Assembly (NCBI GenBank): GCA_963648205.1
Contig: CAVJCT010000005.1
Span: 91,523-155,522 of the forward strand
Source: UBA1181 sp963648205
Lineage (GTDB): Bacteria > Bacteroidota > Bacteroidia > Bacteroidales > Paludibacteraceae
DNA: 64,000 nucleotides
Direction: 5' to 3'
The first letter of the stretch is position 1. Each line of letters opens with the position of its first letter. The position numbers and the translations under genes are program-made. Shown here piece after piece: positions 8,044 through 16,146 of this stretch. The notes below the pieces were generated by a model that saw only the letters and a list, made by a program, of their open reading frames with translations, made no database searches and was not told where the DNA came from.

Positions 8044-9132
8044 TTAAGAGAGTGTTTTTTGAAGAATATCAGACCAAACGTCTTTGTGAATTTTCATAAG
8101 TTCTTTGTCTTTTTCTACTGCTTTTGTGTAAATGTTGACAAAGTCTTGTAATGAAGAAATTAGTCGGAGATAGTATTTTATTGTTGTAAGTAGACCGTTG
8201 ACAATAATCTCACATCCATGATCTCTCTTTACACGAGCGACAATATCATTTATTTCATCGGAACTATTGGACTTAATCCCATAGTATGACAAAATATAAT
8301 AGCGTTTAGGATTGAATTTGTAAACTTTCTTCTCTACGATGCTAACTATCTGAGGATCAATCTTCTTGTTGAGTTTAATTTCAACAGCCTCATAAAGTTT
8401 TTTGTTTTTCCTTATTTCAATGTCTCCGCTTGCTTTTGATGTGAGGTCGCATGCGGTTAAACTTGCTAAAGGGGAGAGCTGGCAACCTTTGTATGCGAGA
8501 ACTTCTTTTATGATTAGGGTGTAGATAGAGTGAAAGGCTAACACGGGCAGTTTTGCTCCGTTGTGAGTGCCGTAGTTATGACTGAAATGTTGGTCAAGAG
8601 CAGTGATGACTTTTTCAATTGTTAGATTCTCTGCATTCTTTAATGGTTTTATGTGGACTACATTCTTTTTGACTTCTGCAATTACTTGATTAAGAAGTAG
8701 GCGAAGCATCGATTTCGCTTTCCGAGGATGTTTTTCAACATAATCTAACGTTTGCAGAAACACATCTTTCATGCCTCCTGAAATATTTCCCTTGTAATTT
8801 AAGTCGTAGGGGTAGGGCTGCTCCAATGAACGTGTGAGCCAACCACTCTCTGCCATTGCGGGTAGTTTTAGTTTCGCCAATATAGGTGTGACGTATTCGG
8901 TGTCGAAAGATCGTCCTGAAAAACCATTTTCCCATCTGCTTTGATGATAGCGAATGTCTTGTTGTGGATGGTTTATTTTGTAAAGTAACAAGGTTATTGT
9001 TACCGTGTATACACCTTTCTGACTGTAACAGTGTTTTGCAATCTGTTTTATCCTTTCTCGTACTGTTTCTGGTATATCAGTAATGTCAGAAACAGAGTTC
9101 GAGTTGTTGTAAATGTCCTCTAACGTTATCAT
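8044..9132 (-). CDS. Putative type II restriction endonuclease
   Basis: 362 residues. It starts inside, and overlaps by 47 bases, the end of the cytosine-5 methyltransferase gene, the arrangement of a two-gene restriction-modification operon. A PD-(D/E)XK-like core is visible near residues 235-255: SGDIEI, eleven residues, then EAVEIKLNK (D...ExK). The N-terminal part has the phrase GFSGRSFDTEYVTP and AMAESGWLTRSLEQPYPYD; I cannot tie these to a named enzyme or recognition site. It should cleave DNA that lacks the partner's methyl mark. The function is inferred from context plus the core motif, and the AT-rich codon use suggests transfer. Confidence 0.75.
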   Translation of the reverse strand: MITLEDIYNNSNSVSDITDIPETVRERIKQIAKHCYSQKGVYTVTITLLLYKINHPQQDIRYHQSRWENGFSGRSFDTEYVTPILAKLKLPAMAESGWLTRSLEQPYPYDLNYKGNISGGMKDVFLQTLDYVEKHPRKAKSMLRLLLNQVIAEVKKNVVHIKPLKNAENLTIEKVITALDQHFSHNYGTHNGAKLPVLAFHSIYTLIIKEVLAYKGCQLSPLASLTACDLTSKASGDIEIRKNKKLYEAVEIKLNKKIDPQIVSIVEKKVYKFNPKRYYILSYYGIKSNSSDEINDIVARVKRDHGCEIIVNGLLTTIKYYLRLISSLQDFVNIYTKAVEKDKELMKIHKDVWSDILQKTLS

Positions 9133-10195
9133 TTCCAGTAATATTTTTGTTTATTAACCCTTGTTTAATAATCTCTTCTGCGATGGCTTGAACCACGGGA
9201 ATGGCTACAGAATTTCCTAATTGTCGATATTGATCACCAAGAATAGGATGTTTTATAAATTGAGGAGGAAAGCCCATCAACTTATAACATTCATTGATGG
9301 TTAATTTCCTGACTTTGTCTTCTTCTGGAATATAGATAAAAAACCTTCCTGATGTTTCTTGAGAGGGAAGGGTCGGGTGGATTCCTTTTACGGAGTAAAT
9401 GCGATTAGGTTGCCTATGACAACGAGATAAATGCTCCGTATTGGGTCTAACCCCTGTTTTCCACGTTCCTTTGTTTCTATAACCGCAGAAAATTAAGCCA
9501 GTTTTGGCTTGCGTTTTGACGAGAGATTCGTCCAATAAGGTATATTCGTCTTTCTCAATATAAGAAAAGTCGCCGTCTTTGTCTAAAAAAAATTCCAAAG
9601 GTGGTGTTGGCTTTTTCTTTAGTTTGTCAAAATTAAAAAGTCCGCCTCTACTTCCTACGATAAATATTCGTTCCCTTGATTGTGCTAATCCAAAATCTTT
9701 GGCATTTAGCACTTTATAGGAAACGTTGTATCCTAAATCTTGCAACGATTCTACTATGACATTGAACGTTCTGCCTTTGTCATGGTTAGTGAGGTGCTGT
9801 ACGTTTTCCAATAGGCAGACTTGAGGTTGTCTTTCTTTCAATATTTGGCATACGTCAAAGAAAAGTGTTCCTCTTGTGTCCTCAAATCCGCGCTTTTTCC
9901 CACAAATACTGAATGGTTGGCAAGGAAACCCACCACATAAAATATCAAATTCTTGTGGAATTTTCGATTTCGTTTCATCTAAGGTGATATCTCCGTATGG
10001 TGTTTCACCAAAGTTTTTTCTGTATGTCTCTTGTGCGGATTTATTCCATTCTGAAGAAAATACACATTCTCCACCTACATTTTGAAGTGCGATGCGAAAC
10101 CCTCCAATGCCAGCAAACAGGTCGATAAACTTAAATCGAGGATGTTCTATTGGAGGAAATGGAAATGTTGTTATTTTTTCTTCGTTGTTTGTCAT
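9086..10195 (-). CDS. DNA cytosine-5 methyltransferase (type II restriction-modification)
   Basis: 369 residues with the C5-methyltransferase motifs in order: I FIDLFAGIGGFRIAL (about 23), IV with the catalytic Cys GGFPCQPFS (about 89), VI LLENVQHL, VIII QSRERIFIVG, a target-recognition region (about 215-290) including HRQPNRIYSVKGIHPTL, and X QLGNSVAIPVV near 327. It methylates carbon 5 of a cytosine in a short site using S-adenosylmethionine, protecting host DNA from the partner endonuclease downstream. The methyltransferase comes first and the nuclease is translationally linked by overlap, a common order that lets protection appear first. No controller (C) gene is present. The target site is not readable by eye. 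Confidence 0.93.
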   Translation of the reverse strand: MTNNEEKITTFPFPPIEHPRFKFIDLFAGIGGFRIALQNVGGECVFSSEWNKSAQETYRKNFGETPYGDITLDETKSKIPQEFDILCGGFPCQPFSICGKKRGFEDTRGTLFFDVCQILKERQPQVCLLENVQHLTNHDKGRTFNVIVESLQDLGYNVSYKVLNAKDFGLAQSRERIFIVGSRGGLFNFDKLKKKPTPPLEFFLDKDGDFSYIEKDEYTLLDESLVKTQAKTGLIFCGYRNKGTWKTGVRPNTEHLSRCHRQPNRIYSVKGIHPTLPSQETSGRFFIYIPEEDKVRKLTINECYKLMGFPPQFIKHPILGDQYRQLGNSVAIPVVQAIAEEIIKQGLINKNITGNDNVRGHLQQLELCF

Positions 10196-10205
10196 GATTT
10201 TAATT

Positions 10206-10238
10206 TTAAAATCGCCAGAGAACCCTCAGTCCCTGGCG
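10206..10238 (-). terminator. Terminator after tyrS
   Basis: Arms CGCCAG / CTGGCG followed on the minus strand by ATTTTAAAATTA. It lies between the tyrS stop and the methyltransferase start, so the restriction-modification genes either use read-through or an unseen promoter. Confidence 0.55.
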
Positions 10239-10263
10239 TTATCTTTCTCCTATTTCTTATCGC

Positions 10264-11559
10264 TTATTTAGCAATAATCAAGAAGTAGTTCTTCTTTCCT
10301 TTTTGTACGAGGATGAAGTGGTCGTTCAACAACATGTCGGCACTTGTTACCATCTCGGTGTCCGTTACCTTTGTCTTATTGATGGAGATTCCGCCTCCTT
10401 GCACCAACTTTCTGTACTCTCCCTTCGATGGAAGTACTTTCGCATTGGCAGTCAACAAATCTGCTACCTTGATGCCGTTCTTGATTTCCTCTTTTGAAAC
10501 TTCAAACTGGGGAACTCCCTCGAATACTGACAACAACGTCTCGTCATCCAATTTCTTGAGCGAGTCTGATGTCGCATTCCCGAAAAGAATGTTGGATGCT
10601 TCTACCGCTGCTTCGTAATCCTCGACAGAGTGTACCATCACGGTAATCTCTTTTGCCAATCTCTTCTGCAATGGTCTTGCTCCTGGATTCTCTTTCTGCT
10701 CGGCAATCAAACTCTCAATCTCTTCTTTTGGAAGACTGGTGAAAATCTTGATGTAACGCTCTGCATCTTCATCCGAAACGTTGAGCCAGAACTGATAGAA
10801 CTTGTATGGAGAGGTGTAACGTTTGTCCAACCATACGTTTCCTTGCTCCGTCTTTCCGAATTTCTTTCCGTCTGCTTTCGTGATAAGCGGGCAAGTCAAC
10901 GCGTAAGCCTCTGCACCCGAAATCTTGCGGATCATCTCCGTTCCTGTCGTGATGTTTCCCCATTGATCTGCTCCACCCAACTGAAGTTTGCAGTTCTTGT
11001 GTGAGTTGAGGTAAACGTAGTCGTAGCCTTGCAACAACTGATATGAAAATTCCGTGAACGACATTCCGTCGGCTCCGTTTTCTCCCGTGAAACGTCTCTT
11101 CACCGAGTCTTTCGACATCATATAGTTGACTGTGATGAGTTTCCCAATGTTTCTAATGAAATCAAGGAAGGTAAACTCTTTCATCCAGTCATAATTGTTG
11201 ACCAACTCGGCAGCGTTAGGTGCATCGCTGTTGAAATCAAGGAATTTCTCCAATTGTTTCTTGATGCACTCTTGGTTGTGGCGAAGGCGTGGCTCGTCAA
11301 TCAACACACGCTCTTGCGACTTTCCTGAAGGGTCTCCAATCATTCCCGTAGCACCACCAATAAGCGCTATCGGTTTGTGTCCGCTACGCTGAAAATGGCG
11401 GAGCATCATCACACCGACAAGGTGTCCGATATGCAGTGAGTCTGCCGTAGGGTCAATTCCCAAGTAGGCTGATGTCATCTCTTTCTGCAATTGCTCTTCT
11501 GTTCCTGGCGTCATGTCCTGGATCATGCCGCGCCATCTAAGTTCTTCTACAAAATTCAT
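10264..11559 (-). CDS. tyrS: Tyrosyl-tRNA synthetase
   Basis: 431 residues, typical for bacterial TyrRS. The class I HIGH motif is SLHIGHLVG near residue 40, the tyrosine-binding region includes QLGGADQWGN near 195, and the KMSKS loop appears as KFGKTEQGN near 240. An S4-like RNA-binding domain occupies about 360-431 (KVLPSKGEYRKLVQGGGISIN). It charges tRNA-Tyr. ATG 11559 begins MNFVEELRWRG. It is transcribed from a promoter that faces the efp promoter across 20 bases. Confidence 0.97.
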   Translation of the reverse strand: MNFVEELRWRGMIQDMTPGTEEQLQKEMTSAYLGIDPTADSLHIGHLVGVMMLRHFQRSGHKPIALIGGATGMIGDPSGKSQERVLIDEPRLRHNQECIKKQLEKFLDFNSDAPNAAELVNNYDWMKEFTFLDFIRNIGKLITVNYMMSKDSVKRRFTGENGADGMSFTEFSYQLLQGYDYVYLNSHKNCKLQLGGADQWGNITTGTEMIRKISGAEAYALTCPLITKADGKKFGKTEQGNVWLDKRYTSPYKFYQFWLNVSDEDAERYIKIFTSLPKEEIESLIAEQKENPGARPLQKRLAKEITVMVHSVEDYEAAVEASNILFGNATSDSLKKLDDETLLSVFEGVPQFEVSKEEIKNGIKVADLLTANAKVLPSKGEYRKLVQGGGISINKTKVTDTEMVTSADMLLNDHFILVQKGKKNYFLIIAK

Positions 11560-11613
11560 CGAATTAATTGTACCTTATTTATATTGTTTAGAATTACAAA
11601 ATTTCTCTTTTTG

Positions 11614-11642
11614 CAAAGATAGTCAAACTTTCTGTACTCAAA
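11614..11642 (-). promoter_or_regulatory. Promoter for tyrS
   Basis: Minus strand -7 TATCTTTG (11621-11614) and -33 TTTG (11642-11639), spacer 17 bases; divergent from the efp promoter. Confidence 0.6.
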
Positions 11643-11662
11643 ATCTTTTTAAAGTCGTTGCT

Positions 11663-11693
11663 TTTGAAAATTCGAGGAAAAATGTTATTTTTG
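11663..11693 (+). promoter_or_regulatory. Promoter for efp
   Basis: -33 TTTG (11663-11666), 19-base spacer, -7 TATTTTTG (11686-11693). Full match to the Bacteroidota consensus and spacing. Confidence 0.7.
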
Positions 11694-11758
11694 CACTTCT
11701 GACGAGTATTCACTCCGATTCTAAGAATTTAAACTTAAACAATAAGCAAAGAAATCGT

Positions 11759-12322
11759 ATGATTAATGCACAAGACATTAAGAATGGAACTTGCATCCGT
11801 TTGGACGGCAACCTCTATTTCTGCATCGAGTTCCTGCATGTAAAGCCAGGAAAAGGTAACACGTTTATGCGTACAAAGTTGAAAAACGTTGTCGATGGCC
11901 GTGTGTTAGAGCGTCGTTTTAACATTGGTGAAAAGTTGGAAGACGTGAGAGTTGAGCGTCGCGACCACCAATATGTTTATAAAGAGGGTGACGACTATAT
12001 GTTCATGAACACCGAGACTTACGAGCAGTTCCCTATCGCTCACGATTTGATCACGGGTGTTGATTTTATGAAGGAAGGTGATGTCGTTGAAGTCGTTTTC
12101 GACGCTTCTTCTGAAACTGTCCTCTTCGCCGAAATGCCAGTTAAGACTCAGTTGAAGATCACTTACACTGAGCCAGGTATCAAGGGCGATACTGCTACTA
12201 ACACTTTGAAGCCTGCTACTGTTGAGACGGGTGCTACTGTTCGCGTTCCTTTGTTCATCAACGAGGGCGAGTCTATCGTCGTTGACACTCGCGACGGTTC
12301 TTACGTTGAAAGAGTAAAATAA
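11759..12322 (+). CDS. efp: Translation elongation factor P
   Basis: 187 residues, the family's usual length. The start is ATG 11759 (MINAQDIKNG); the longer frame upstream lies over the promoter and is not coding. The N-terminal KOW-like domain has the loop VKPGKGNTF, with Lys32 at the position modified in many EF-Ps (E. coli Lys34). Two OB-fold domains follow, ending with GSYVERVK. EF-P binds between the P and E sites and relieves stalling at polyproline. No lysine-modifying enzyme (EpmA/EpmB) is visible nearby. It is followed by a strong terminator, so it is probably monocistronic. Confidence 0.97.
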   Translation: MINAQDIKNGTCIRLDGNLYFCIEFLHVKPGKGNTFMRTKLKNVVDGRVLERRFNIGEKLEDVRVERRDHQYVYKEGDDYMFMNTETYEQFPIAHDLITGVDFMKEGDVVEVVFDASSETVLFAEMPVKTQLKITYTEPGIKGDTATNTLKPATVETGATVRVPLFINEGESIVVDTRDGSYVERVK

Positions 12323-12334
12323 TTCTTGAAAATA

Positions 12335-12368
12335 AACGGGAAGGCTCACTGGTCTTCCCGTTCTTTTT
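12335..12368 (+). terminator. Terminator after efp
   Basis: Perfect arms AACGGGAAG / CTTCCCGTT with a 10-base loop and a following T-run (CTTTTT). Confidence 0.85.
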
Positions 12369-12387
12369 AAAGAGTCATTATTGTAAT

Positions 12388-13170
12388 ATGCAGTATTTCT
12401 GGAAGTATTTATCTTATCTGTTTCACGCAAAACACAGAAAGGGATTCGGTATCCATTCTCCATTCGTTTTCTATTTGGTAACGATGGTGATAGAGGAAAC
12501 ACTGCCATATTATCGCTTCGTGCAAATCGAAAATCTTCGTACACTTCTTAATAAGACGAAGAAAAAAATCAAAGAAAACAAAAATGGTGTCGAGACGGAA
12601 CGTCGAATCTCGGAATTTGTCCGTGAAAGTTCTATCTCCCCATCCTACGACCAACTTCTTTTCCGCTTGGTGAATTTCTTCAAACCTCGGAATGTGGTCG
12701 AAATAGGTACGAGCATCGGAATAACATCTCTTTATTTGGCTACTTCTGATACGCATCGTCCTGTTTATACAATTGGCGAATCAAAAGAACTGGCAGACTT
12801 TGCCCATACAACTTTCGGTAAAGTAGGCTTGCAAAATATAATACAACAAACGGGTAATGTTGAAACAAAGTTGCCTGTTGTCCTTTCAAAGGAAAAAAAC
12901 ATTGATTTCGTATATTTCGGAAGACAAACTTCGGTTGAGGCAATTCAAAAATCATTAAGTTTGTTATCATCAAGTTTCACAAGTAAAACGGTGATTATGC
13001 TGTCCGATCTCTGGAAAGATGAACGAAAAGAACTCTGGGAAACCATGAAAAAACAACCAGGAGTTCGGGTCAGCATAGAGATGTTTCACTACGGAATACT
13101 TATCTTCAATGAAGATTTACAATGCGAGAATTACAATTTATTGTACCTTCCTCCGTTGTTTAGAAAATAA
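12388..13170 (+). CDS. Class I SAM-dependent methyltransferase-like protein
   Basis: 260 residues. The segment NVVEIGTSIGITSLYLA near residue 107 is the glycine-rich SAM-binding loop of a class I methyltransferase, followed by an acidic residue at the end of the second strand (TIGES). The N-terminus (YLFHAKHRKGFGIHSPFVFYLV) is a conserved-looking basic/aromatic stretch that I recognise only loosely from Bacteroidales proteins annotated as methyltransferases. The arrangement resembles O-methyltransferase 3-type proteins, but the metal ligands are not clear. Substrate unknown. It begins 20 bases after the efp terminator; no own promoter is obvious. Confidence 0.65.
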   Translation: MQYFWKYLSYLFHAKHRKGFGIHSPFVFYLVTMVIEETLPYYRFVQIENLRTLLNKTKKKIKENKNGVETERRISEFVRESSISPSYDQLLFRLVNFFKPRNVVEIGTSIGITSLYLATSDTHRPVYTIGESKELADFAHTTFGKVGLQNIIQQTGNVETKLPVVLSKEKNIDFVYFGRQTSVEAIQKSLSLLSSSFTSKTVIMLSDLWKDERKELWETMKKQPGVRVSIEMFHYGILIFNEDLQCENYNLLYLPPLFRK

Positions 13171-13217
13171 TAAAGTGTGATATTCTGAAAGACAGGTGTA
13201 GATTTTTCTTACAAAAA

Positions 13218-13248
13218 GTTGTCTTGAAAGAAAAAAAATATATTTTTG
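13218..13248 (+). promoter_or_regulatory. Promoter for the DUF2795-type gene
   Basis: -33 GTTG (13218-13221), 19-base spacer, -7 TATTTTTG (13241-13248); a strong consensus match. Confidence 0.7.
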
Positions 13249-13313
13249 CACACCTTGAATTTTTAACGTATTTTTAGAAACTAATATTTATTAGATAAAA
13301 AGAGGAGGTAACA

Positions 13314-13535
13314 ATGTATTGGACTTTAGAGTTAGCTTCAAAGTTGGAAGATGCGCCTTGGCCAGCAACTAAGGATGAGTTGATTGATTTCGCAGTACGT
13401 TCATGTGCTCCTATGGAGGTTATCGAGAACCTTCAAGAGATGGAAGACGAAGGCGAAATCTATGAGAGCATAGAAGATATTTGGCCAGACTATCCAAGTA
13501 AAGAAGACTTTTTCTTTAACGAAGAAGAATATTAA
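13314..13535 (+). CDS. Small acidic DUF2795-type protein
   Basis: 73 residues, starting MYWTLELASKLEDAPWPATK. The PWPATKDELIDFAVRSCAPMEVIENLQ segment matches the short DUF2795 domain, and the tail is strongly acidic (EDEGEIYESIEDIWPDYPSKEDFFFNEEEY overall). Function unknown; no membrane or signal segment. It has an unusually good ribosome-binding site for this phylum (AGAGGAGG, about 5 bases before ATG) and a near-consensus promoter, so it is probably highly expressed. It sits alone between a methyltransferase-like gene and the T9SS operon, with a small terminator after it. Confidence 0.85.
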   Translation: MYWTLELASKLEDAPWPATKDELIDFAVRSCAPMEVIENLQEMEDEGEIYESIEDIWPDYPSKEDFFFNEEEY

Positions 13536-13567
13536 CAATCGGAAGTGGTGATTGTTGAAAAGTTTTT
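13534..13567 (+). terminator. Terminator after the DUF2795-type gene
   Basis: Arms AACAATC / GATTGTT start in the stop codon; a T-run follows at 13563-13567. Confidence 0.55.
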
Positions 13568-13664
13568 CTCCTGAAAAACAAGTAAAAGTCGCCTCCGATA
13601 TGTGAAATATTGTAAAAATATAGTAATATTGTAAAGTTTTTGCAGAGGGCTATTATTGTGTAGT

Positions 13665-14642
13665 ATGAAGAGACTCTTGTTCGTAGTGATATCAGCGGTG
13701 TTGGTACCGTTCTTTGGTGTCTTCGGACAGAAGAGCCCACAGTTTAGCCAGTTTCTGGAATTACAGTCAGCCATCAATCCTGCATTCGTTGCATCCGATG
13801 ACATGATGAGTGTCGGTGGTGTTTATCGTTTACAGTGGGCTGGATTTAGCGGAAGTCCTAAGAATCTCTTAGTTTCTGTGGCGTATCCTCTAAAAATTGG
13901 AGATACAAGACATGGCATAGGAGTGATTTTTGCTAAAGATGATGTCGGTCTGTTCACAGACCAAAGTGTTCTTTTTCAGTATTCGTATCGGTTTAAACTC
14001 TTAAGAGGCGAGTTGAGTTTAGGATTGGATGTAGGTTTCATGAGCCAGACATTCGACAAAGATGAGGTTGATTTGACGGGCGGAGATGGAGAGTTGATGG
14101 GAGGAGATGAGTATCATAAGGAGTCGGATCCATTCATAGATGGTTTCACCGCTGATGGGTACAGTGATGTTGCATTCGACGTGTCTTTTGGTTGTATGTA
14201 TAAGGTTGAACGTGGTTTCGTTGGTGTTTCAGCAAAACACCTAAACGCTCCGAAGATAGACTTGGGTTCTTCTGTTTATCAGATGTACGTTCCAAGATAC
14301 TACTACGCAGCAGGAGGTTACACATTCGACACGGCAAAACCAGAATGGACAGTAACACCATCGGCTCAGTTTCGCACGGATTTTTCCACTTGGATGGCAG
14401 AGGTCTTAGGACTCTTTGAATACAAGAAGAGAGTGAGATTAGGCTTAGCATACCGCTTTGGTGATGCGTTTGTATTCCATTTCGGATTGGACATCATTCA
14501 AGGTCTGAGATTCGGTTATACTTACGATTTGCCAACATCAAAGATGGTGAAGTCAGGTGGAAGTCATGAATTTTCTTTGAGGTATAGTTTTAAACCACAA
14601 TTTGCCAAGAAGAATAAGTATAAGAGTGAACGAATATTATAG
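13665..14642 (+). CDS. porP: PorP/SprF-type outer membrane protein of the type IX secretion system
   Basis: 325 residues from ATG 13665 (MKRLLFVVISAV); upstream in-frame TTG at 13656 is less likely. A signal peptide (about 1-20, ending VFGQ) is followed by KSPQFSQFLELQSAINPAFVAS, the conserved PorP/SprF opening, and many short amphipathic strands typical of a 14-strand-like beta-barrel (SVGGVYRLQWAGFSGSPKN). In the family the protein sits in the outer membrane and links the T9SS motor complex to secreted or cell-surface structures. It directly precedes porK-porL-porM-porN, the classic order. No confident -7/-33 pair was found before it; the upstream 129 bases are AT-rich with a repeated AATATTGTAAA. 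Confidence 0.92.
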   Translation: MKRLLFVVISAVLVPFFGVFGQKSPQFSQFLELQSAINPAFVASDDMMSVGGVYRLQWAGFSGSPKNLLVSVAYPLKIGDTRHGIGVIFAKDDVGLFTDQSVLFQYSYRFKLLRGELSLGLDVGFMSQTFDKDEVDLTGGDGELMGGDEYHKESDPFIDGFTADGYSDVAFDVSFGCMYKVERGFVGVSAKHLNAPKIDLGSSVYQMYVPRYYYAAGGYTFDTAKPEWTVTPSAQFRTDFSTWMAEVLGLFEYKKRVRLGLAYRFGDAFVFHFGLDIIQGLRFGYTYDLPTSKMVKSGGSHEFSLRYSFKPQFAKKNKYKSERIL

Positions 14643-14682
14643 TAAAAACAAAAATGACAAAGATAATAAAGTAGTTTATATC

Positions 14683-16086
14683 ATGAAAAAGCTGTTAATT
14701 ATTTCATTAGTCGCCGTCCTCCTTGCTGCCTGCAGCGGGGAAAATGGAGAATTGGTGGGAGTTTACAACAAGTCTTGGAAGGAGCCGGTACCGTATGGTA
14801 TGTTGTATATCAAGCGAGGTTCTTTCACAATGGGTCAGAATGACCAGGACGCTAACTGGGCGATGTCATCGCAGTCTCGTACTGTGTCTGTCGATGCCTT
14901 TTGGATGGATGAAACTGAGATCACAAATGGTGAGTACCTTCAGTTCGTTCAGTGGGTGCGCGACTCTGTTGCCAGAGAGAAATTGTCTGAAGTAGATGAG
15001 ACTTTCAAAATCTATCAAGACAAGAATGGTAACGAATTAGAGAAGCCATACTTAAATTACAAGAAGAAAATTCCTTGGTCAAAGGCTACAGAAGACCAGA
15101 AGATGGCGTTAGACAGCTTATTCTACCAAGGAGAGGATAAATTGGAGTCTTTCCAAGAGTTCAACAACACTTTGCTGATGTACAAGTATTCTTGGGTTGA
15201 CTACGTTCAAGCTGCAAAGAAAGAAAACAAATTTGACCCATTGTTAGGTCGTTACAACCGTAGCATCGCTGGTCTTGGTAAGACTAAGGATAGCGCAGAC
15301 GTAATGGTAAAGAAGGATACTTCTATCTACAATGAGAAGGGCGAAATTGAAAACGTTACAGTTTATCGTGAGTTGAAACACCGTTCAGACTTTATCTCAG
15401 TGAAGAGATTGAACATCTATCCTGATACATTGTGCTGGATTCGTGATTACACATACGCATACAATGAGCCATACATGAGATTGTATTTCAGCCACCCAGG
15501 TTATGGTGAATATCCTGTAGTTGGTGTTTCTTGGGAGCAGGCTCAGGCATTCTGCCACTGGCGTACTAATTACTACAACCAATATTTGATGGCTAACGGT
15601 TCACCTCGTGTTCAAGACTACCGTCTCCCAACTGAGGCTGAGTGGGAATATGCAGCTCGTGGTGGTAAGAACTTGTCAATGTACCCTTGGGGTGGTAACT
15701 ACATTCGTACCGCAAAAGGATGTTTCTTGGCTAACTTCAAACCACAGAGAGGTAACTACACTGACGATGGATACTTGATTTCATCTAAGGTTGCTTCATA
15801 CCCACCAAATGATTACGGATTGTATGACATGGCTGGTAACGTTGCAGAGTGGACATCATCAGCATACCACGAGTCTAACTACTCATTCGTACACGACTTG
15901 AACCCAAGTTACGAGTACAATGCTAAGAGTTCAGACAAAGACGTGATGAGAAGAAAGGTTATCCGTGGTGGTTCATGGAAGGACGTTGGAATCTTCTTGC
16001 AGTGTGGTGTTCGTACTTACGAGTATCAAAACGAGAACAGATCATTCTTAGGATTTAGATGTGTTCGTACTTACATTGGTGAGTAA
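14683..16086 (+). CDS. porK: T9SS ring lipoprotein PorK/GldK
   Basis: 467 residues from ATG 14683. A lipoprotein signal ends with the lipobox LAAC (Cys17), predicting a lipid anchor. The body is a formylglycine-generating-enzyme/sulfatase-modifying fold: YGMLYIKRGSFTMGQND near 35, FWMDETEITNGEYLQF near 68, YRLPTEAEWEYAARGG near 315, and the C-terminal GNVAEWTSS...VIRGGSWKD...GFRCVRTY. In PorK/GldK this fold is structural and not known to be enzymatic. With PorN it forms the large periplasmic ring attached to the outer membrane. An earlier in-frame ATG overlaps porP and lacks a signal peptide directly behind it. Confidence 0.95.
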   Translation: MKKLLIISLVAVLLAACSGENGELVGVYNKSWKEPVPYGMLYIKRGSFTMGQNDQDANWAMSSQSRTVSVDAFWMDETEITNGEYLQFVQWVRDSVAREKLSEVDETFKIYQDKNGNELEKPYLNYKKKIPWSKATEDQKMALDSLFYQGEDKLESFQEFNNTLLMYKYSWVDYVQAAKKENKFDPLLGRYNRSIAGLGKTKDSADVMVKKDTSIYNEKGEIENVTVYRELKHRSDFISVKRLNIYPDTLCWIRDYTYAYNEPYMRLYFSHPGYGEYPVVGVSWEQAQAFCHWRTNYYNQYLMANGSPRVQDYRLPTEAEWEYAARGGKNLSMYPWGGNYIRTAKGCFLANFKPQRGNYTDDGYLISSKVASYPPNDYGLYDMAGNVAEWTSSAYHESNYSFVHDLNPSYEYNAKSSDKDVMRRKVIRGGSWKDVGIFLQCGVRTYEYQNENRSFLGFRCVRTYIGE

Positions 16087-16146
16087 AAAATTAGAAATCA
16101 GAAAATAAAAAAATAACAATAGTATTAACTTTTAATTCAGAAAAAA

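Noticed and set aside
11513..11758. N-terminal extension of efp
   Set aside because: The extra 82 codons overlap the divergent promoters and the tyrS start; the family begins at the ATG at 11759.
14602..14682. N-terminal extension of porK
   Set aside because: It overlaps the end of porP and would hide a normal lipoprotein signal that begins at ATG 14683.
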